Source of the DNA: Actinomycetota bacterium
GTDB taxonomy: Bacteria; Actinomycetota; Thermoleophilia; RBG-16-64-13
Direction of reading: 5' to 3'
Assembly (NCBI GenBank): GCA_003157225.1
Contig: PMIZ01000424.1
Span: 1-9,518 of the forward strand
Length of the DNA: 9,518 nucleotides
Position numbers and translations under genes: made by a program. The notes beneath the pieces were generated by a model that was not told the DNA's origin, searched no databases, and saw only the letters and a program-made list of their open reading frames with translations. Positions 7,146 through 9,518 of the stretch are shown here, piece after piece; position 1 is the first letter of the stretch, and every line of letters starts with the position of its first letter.

Positions 7146-8387
7146 GTGATAGCACGGCAACTCGGCTCGGCCGGTCCTGAAGTCTCTGCGATCGGCCTGG
7201 GCTGCATGGGGATGTCCGGCAGCTACGGCCCTGCTGACGACGAAGAAAGCATTGCTGCGATCCATGCGGCTCTCGATGCCGGCATCAACCTGCTCGACAC
7301 CGGCGACTACTACGGCATGGGCCACAACGAGATGCTGATCGGGCAGGCCCTGCGCGGTCGCAGGCGTGACGCTGTCGTGCTCAGTGTGAAGTTTGGGGGG
7401 CTGCGCGCGCCCGACGGCGCCTTCGTCGGCATCGACGGCAGGCCGCCTGCAGTGAAGAACTTCCTCGCCTACACTCTTGGACGGTTGGGCGTCGACTACA
7501 TCGACATCTATCGCCTCGGGCGAGTGGACCCGGAGGTGCCCATTGAAGAGACGGTGGGCGCGATCGCGGAGATGATCGCGGCCGGGTACGTACGCCATGT
7601 CGGTCTTTCCGAGGCGGGGTCGGAGACCCTGCGGCGCGCACAGGCGGTGCACCCAGTGGCCGATCTCCAGATCGAATACTCGCTGCTCTCGCGCGGGATT
7701 GAAGCCGAGATCCTTCCCACCTGCCGCGCGCTCGATGTGGGCATTACCGCATATGGGGTGCTGTCCCGCGGTCTACTGGGCGGCGAGCTGTCCGCGACCG
7801 GGTCCTTCGCTCGAGGCGATGCCCGCGCTCACATGCCCCGGTTTCGGCCCGACAATCTAGCGCGCAACCTTTCGATTGTGGACCGACTACGAGCCATCGC
7901 CGCCCAGAAGCACGCAACCGTGGCCCAGGTCGCGCTTGCCTGGGTGCTCTCGCGTGGAGACGACATCGTCCCGGTAGTCGGAATGCGGAGTCCTGGACGG
8001 GTGGCGGAGGCGGTCGTCGCTCTCGACCTGCGACTGAACGAAACCGAGCTCGCGGCGATCGAAGAGACGGCGCCTCTCGGTGCGGTGGCCGGCAGTCGCT
8101 ACGACGAGCATCATGTCGACGCTGAAGCGCGAACTGACCAAACGCTAGATTTGGAGAACGCGACTGGACCTCGAGCTCGCCCTTGTCAGCTACATCGGCT
8201 GGTACAACGCCCGCCGCAAGCGCCGTTCCCTCCGGGTCATCGAGGAAGGTCGGATCAGGCGGTTGGCACCCCTCGAGATGCTCGAGCGATACAATCAGGA
8301 AGTCGCCACCTTAGTCGTGGCATCCAATTGAAAGAGCCGACGCGGAACCCGGGGCGTTCCACCCACATTTGGCTCTCTTGCTGCTGA
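7146..8387 (+). CDS. Aldo/keto reductase with IS-derived C-terminal extension
   Basis: Residues 1-322 form a full aldo/keto reductase barrel, a cytoplasmic NAD(P)H-dependent oxidoreductase acting on carbonyls. The start GTG follows AGGGGG by five bases. Family marks are [55 protein letters not shown] and the cofactor-loop region [13 protein letters not shown]. Of the catalytic tetrad, Asp51, Tyr56 and Lys82 are present. The position usually held by His (in the pattern YYQHRVDP) is Gly125 in [10 protein letters not shown] recall related reductases with substitutions here, so activity is not excluded. From about residue 323 on, homology stops. The remaining ~90 residues (rich in Arg, Pro, His) are an out-of-frame reading of an IS3-like transposase tail beginning at 8113. 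The original stop codon is thus lost and the gene ends at a chance TGA at 8385-8387. The extension may destabilise the protein. It is the nearest gene downstream of the protease hairpin and probably has its own promoter. Confidence 0.9.
   Translation: MIARQLGSAGPEVSAIGLGCMGMSGSYGPADDEESIAAIHAALDAGINLLDTGDYYGMGHNEMLIGQALRGRRRDAVVLSVKFGGLRAPDGAFVGIDGRPPAVKNFLAYTLGRLGVDYIDIYRLGRVDPEVPIEETVGAIAEMIAAGYVRHVGLSEAGSETLRRAQAVHPVADLQIEYSLLSRGIEAEILPTCRALDVGITAYGVLSRGLLGGELSATGSFARGDARAHMPRFRPDNLARNLSIVDRLRAIAAQKHATVAQVALAWVLSRGDDIVPVVGMRSPGRVAEAVVALDLRLNETELAAIEETAPLGAVAGSRYDEHHVDAEARTDQTLDLENATGPRARPCQLHRLVQRPPQAPFPPGHRGRSDQAVGTPRDARAIQSGSRHLSRGIQLKEPTRNPGRSTHIWLSCC
8113..8331 (+). mobile_element. Truncated IS3-like transposase tail with amber stop, embedded in the reductase gene
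   Basis: In the frame one base off the reductase, 8113-8331 reads 72 codons and a [14 protein letters not shown], then a TAG at 8146-8148, then [20 protein letters not shown] and ARRKRRSL, ending in [19 protein letters not shown]. The block TLKREL-(8 to 12 residues)-R.ELE-YI.WYN-RR..R/HS.L is the well known C-terminal end of IS3-type integrase-fold transposases. The TAG may be a CAG changed by one base (KRQIW). The catalytic D,D,E region and the left IS end are absent, so this is a dead fragment. It joins the reductase reading frame directly at about codon 323. No clear right terminal repeat was found. Exact IS group is not determined. Confidence 0.72.
8333..8376. terminator. Weak nested inverted repeat between convergent genes
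   Basis: AGAGCC (8333-8338) pairs with GGCTCT (8371-8376), and inside it GGAAC (8344-8348) pairs with GTTCC (8356-8360) around a seven-base loop. It begins just after the transposase TGA and lies between the plus-strand reductase/IS tail and the minus-strand hypothetical gene, so it could act as a two-way terminator or be part of the IS end. Stems are short and there is no T run, so confidence is low. Confidence 0.25.
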
Positions 8388-8412
8388 TCTCACCGCACCG
8401 GCGCGGGTTGCG

Positions 8413-8652
8413 TCAGTACTCCTCAGGCCATTCGACCATAGAACCTGGAGAACTGAGCGAGTCTATTGCTGACTGCAACGTACTGTGAACCTGGTATGTT
8501 TCCACATCGGATCGGTTTGTTCTCCCGGGGAACGCCTTAGCGTGCTCGCGGTTGGAGAACAAGACTATTCTCTCCTCTCCATCCGCCGTGAAGTGGACAG
8601 CGTAGACAGTTCTTGGTTCCTGCAAGGGGCTATTGTCAACCAAGCCATTCAT
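8413..8652 (-). CDS. Small hypothetical protein, 79 residues
   Basis: I choose the ATG at 8652 because AGGGAGA (8658-8664) stands five bases before it. The frame stays open back to a TTG at 8739, but nothing supports that longer form. The core reads RTVYAVHFTADGEERIVLFS, then NREHAKAFPGR, ending ETYQVHSTLQSAIDSL and an acidic tail (EWPEEY). The alternating hydrophobic strand, 'FSNREHAKAF' helix and second strand resemble small alpha/beta proteins of about 70-90 residues annotated as domains of unknown function. No catalytic motif, signal peptide or membrane segment is seen, and I do not assign a function. It is convergent with the reductase/IS tail, 25 bases after the reductase stop. Its upstream region (8653-8987) has no clear gene, and the EAL gene lies further up on the same strand. 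Confidence 0.55.
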   Translation of the reverse strand: MNGLVDNSPLQEPRTVYAVHFTADGEERIVLFSNREHAKAFPGRTNRSDVETYQVHSTLQSAIDSLSSPGSMVEWPEEY

Positions 8653-8987
8653 GCAATTCTCCCTAGCACAGTACGTTTCAGCGGAGTCTTTCCGCGACGT
8701 CATTCTCATCTTCCATGCTTGACTCCAGAGGTGAATCAATCGCCTCCGGGTACCCGCAGTGCGTCTTCAATCTAGCAGATGCACGAAGCCTTGATGCCGC
8801 CGTTTCCCGAGTTCATGCTGAGAACCCAGCTCACGCCGCTCAAGCAAACGGATCGAGAGTTTACGGACCTGAGGGGTACGTCTATTCCGATTCATGCTGC
8901 TATCCGATGATATTCGTGAACCAGACCGCCGAGCCGGGACTTCGGAATCGAAGACAACGTGAACATCACTAACGGTCTGTGTGCCCC
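8653..8987. other. 335-bp stretch without a convincing gene
   Basis: This stretch separates the small hypothetical gene from the end of the EAL gene, both on the minus strand. It is visibly less GC-rich than its surroundings. Two short plus-strand frames are open. One begins at ATG 8779 and gives 43 residues (MHEALMPPFPEFMLRTQLTP...); the other gives 85 residues from 8715. Neither has a ribosome binding site or a motif I know. No tRNA, repeat or strong hairpin is seen. It probably holds the promoter of the hypothetical gene and the end of the EAL transcript, possibly with degraded coding sequence. Confidence 0.4.
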
Positions 8988-9518
8988 TTAGCGCAAGGCC
9001 ACCAAGGGCGGCGCCTCCGGGTTCAAAGCGGTTGCGGCGGACGAGTCAAGACGCCTAGAGGCTGCGCGCGCGCATTCCGGGCGACCCAGGTAGTACCCCT
9101 GCCCGTAGTCGCAGCCATACGCGCGAACAAGCCTTAGAGTGGCTTCGTTCTCGATACCCTCCCCGACGACGGAAAGGCCCAGCTTGTGGGCCAGGCCGAT
9201 GGTGGAACGAACGATGGCCGCATCCTGCTTGTCTACGGTCATGGAAAGCACAAAGGACTTGTCGATCTTCACCTCGTCGGCAGGGAGCTTCTTGAGATAA
9301 GGAAGGGCCGACTGACCTGCTCCGAAATCATCAATGGAAACCCTGGCTCCCAGATCTCTGATGGCGCCCAGCACTTTCATGCTTCGCTCGGGGTCGATCA
9401 TGATGCTTCCCTCGGTGAGCTCGACGGTCAGCCAGTCGGCCGCGCATTTGTGGTGCACAAGGAGGCCGCTCACCAACTCGGGGAGATCGGGGTCGTCCAG
9501 ATTGCGGGCAGAAAGGTT
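8988..9518 (-). CDS. EAL-domain c-di-GMP phosphodiesterase, C-terminal part (5' end outside window)
   Basis: The minus strand is open from the right edge to the TAA at 8988-8990, giving 176 residues that begin inside the domain with NLSARNLDDPDLPELVSGLL. EAL-domain motifs follow in order: VELTEGSIM (metal-binding Glu), IDDFGAGQS (the DDFG(T/A)G pair of Asp), EVKIDKSFV (catalytic Lys), VVGEGIEN (metal-binding and loop Glu) and GCDYGQGYYLGRP. All catalytic and metal residues visible here are conserved, so the enzyme is probably able to cut cyclic-di-GMP to linear pGpG. The short tail after the domain (about 35 residues, Ala/Arg-rich) has no feature. The EAL signature itself and any GGDEF, PAS or membrane domains would lie upstream, outside the window. 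It is not evidently linked in function to its neighbours here. Confidence 0.94.
   Translation of the reverse strand, partial: NLSARNLDDPDLPELVSGLLVHHKCAADWLTVELTEGSIMIDPERSMKVLGAIRDLGARVSIDDFGAGQSALPYLKKLPADEVKIDKSFVLSMTVDKQDAAIVRSTIGLAHKLGLSVVGEGIENEATLRLVRAYGCDYGQGYYLGRPECARAASRRLDSSAATALNPEAPPLVALR

Noticed and set aside
8121..8387. C-terminal tail of the reductase as a new domain
   Set aside because: The other frame encodes a recognisable transposase tail, so the reductase-frame residues are an accident of read-through rather than a domain.
8715..8972. Plus-strand frame of 85 codons
   Set aside because: No ribosome binding site and no recognisable motif, and it overlaps the minus-strand upstream region; kept only as a note on the gene-poor stretch.
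1..9518. CRISPR array, tRNA/rRNA genes, riboswitch, or phage attachment repeats
   Set aside because: No regularly spaced repeats, cloverleaf or conserved riboswitch core was seen, and no flanking direct repeats could be matched around the terminase fragment by eye.

Overview
The window is high-GC DNA (about 60% or more by eye) with GTG starts and Gram-positive-style gene content. That content includes an HtrA-type serine protease with an Ala/Thr-rich linker and a lipobox, a TetR regulator and an MFS exporter. Together these suggest a high-GC Gram-positive, probably an actinomycetote. A ferredoxin paired with an AprA/FrdA-like flavoprotein, and the scrap of a methyltransferase-type URO-D gene, hint at anaerobic or facultative metabolism. 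Taxonomy is inference only; there is no rRNA or marker gene here.

Left block (1-2527): a two-gene minus-strand operon encodes a dicluster ferredoxin and then a FAD-dependent fumarate reductase/AprA-like flavoprotein, cut by the window edge. The genes overlap by ATGA. A TetR-family regulator is divergent from it, and a perfect 18-bp palindrome in the shared intergenic region is the likely operator.

Scar block (about 2486-4127): this stretch is a mosaic of remnants. It holds a phage terminase large subunit on the minus strand that has lost its Walker A region. After it comes a tiny minus-strand ORF with a perfect Shine-Dalgarno that runs into the end of tetR. Abutting the broken 5' end of the terminase, on the plus strand, is a roughly 50-codon C-terminal scrap of a uroporphyrinogen decarboxylase/corrinoid methyltransferase-family gene carrying a one-base frameshift. 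The first ~20 codons of the terminase ORF are simply antisense to that scrap.

Central block (4128-7073): an intact 12-TM-type MFS transporter is followed by an HtrA/DegP-like serine protease with a PDZ domain. The protease is probably a lipoprotein and ends before a strong 14-bp hairpin.

Right block (7146-9518): an aldo/keto reductase has its last ~90 codons formed by out-of-frame reading of an IS3-like transposase tail, which itself carries an amber stop. Then come a short hypothetical gene on the minus strand, about 335 bp with no convincing gene, and the C-terminal half of an EAL-domain c-di-GMP phosphodiesterase on the minus strand.

No CRISPR array, tRNA, rRNA or coherent new multi-gene system was seen. 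The most interesting features are the record of rearrangement (phage scrap plus URO-D scrap, and the IS-fused reductase) and the TetR operator next to the flavoprotein/ferredoxin operon.
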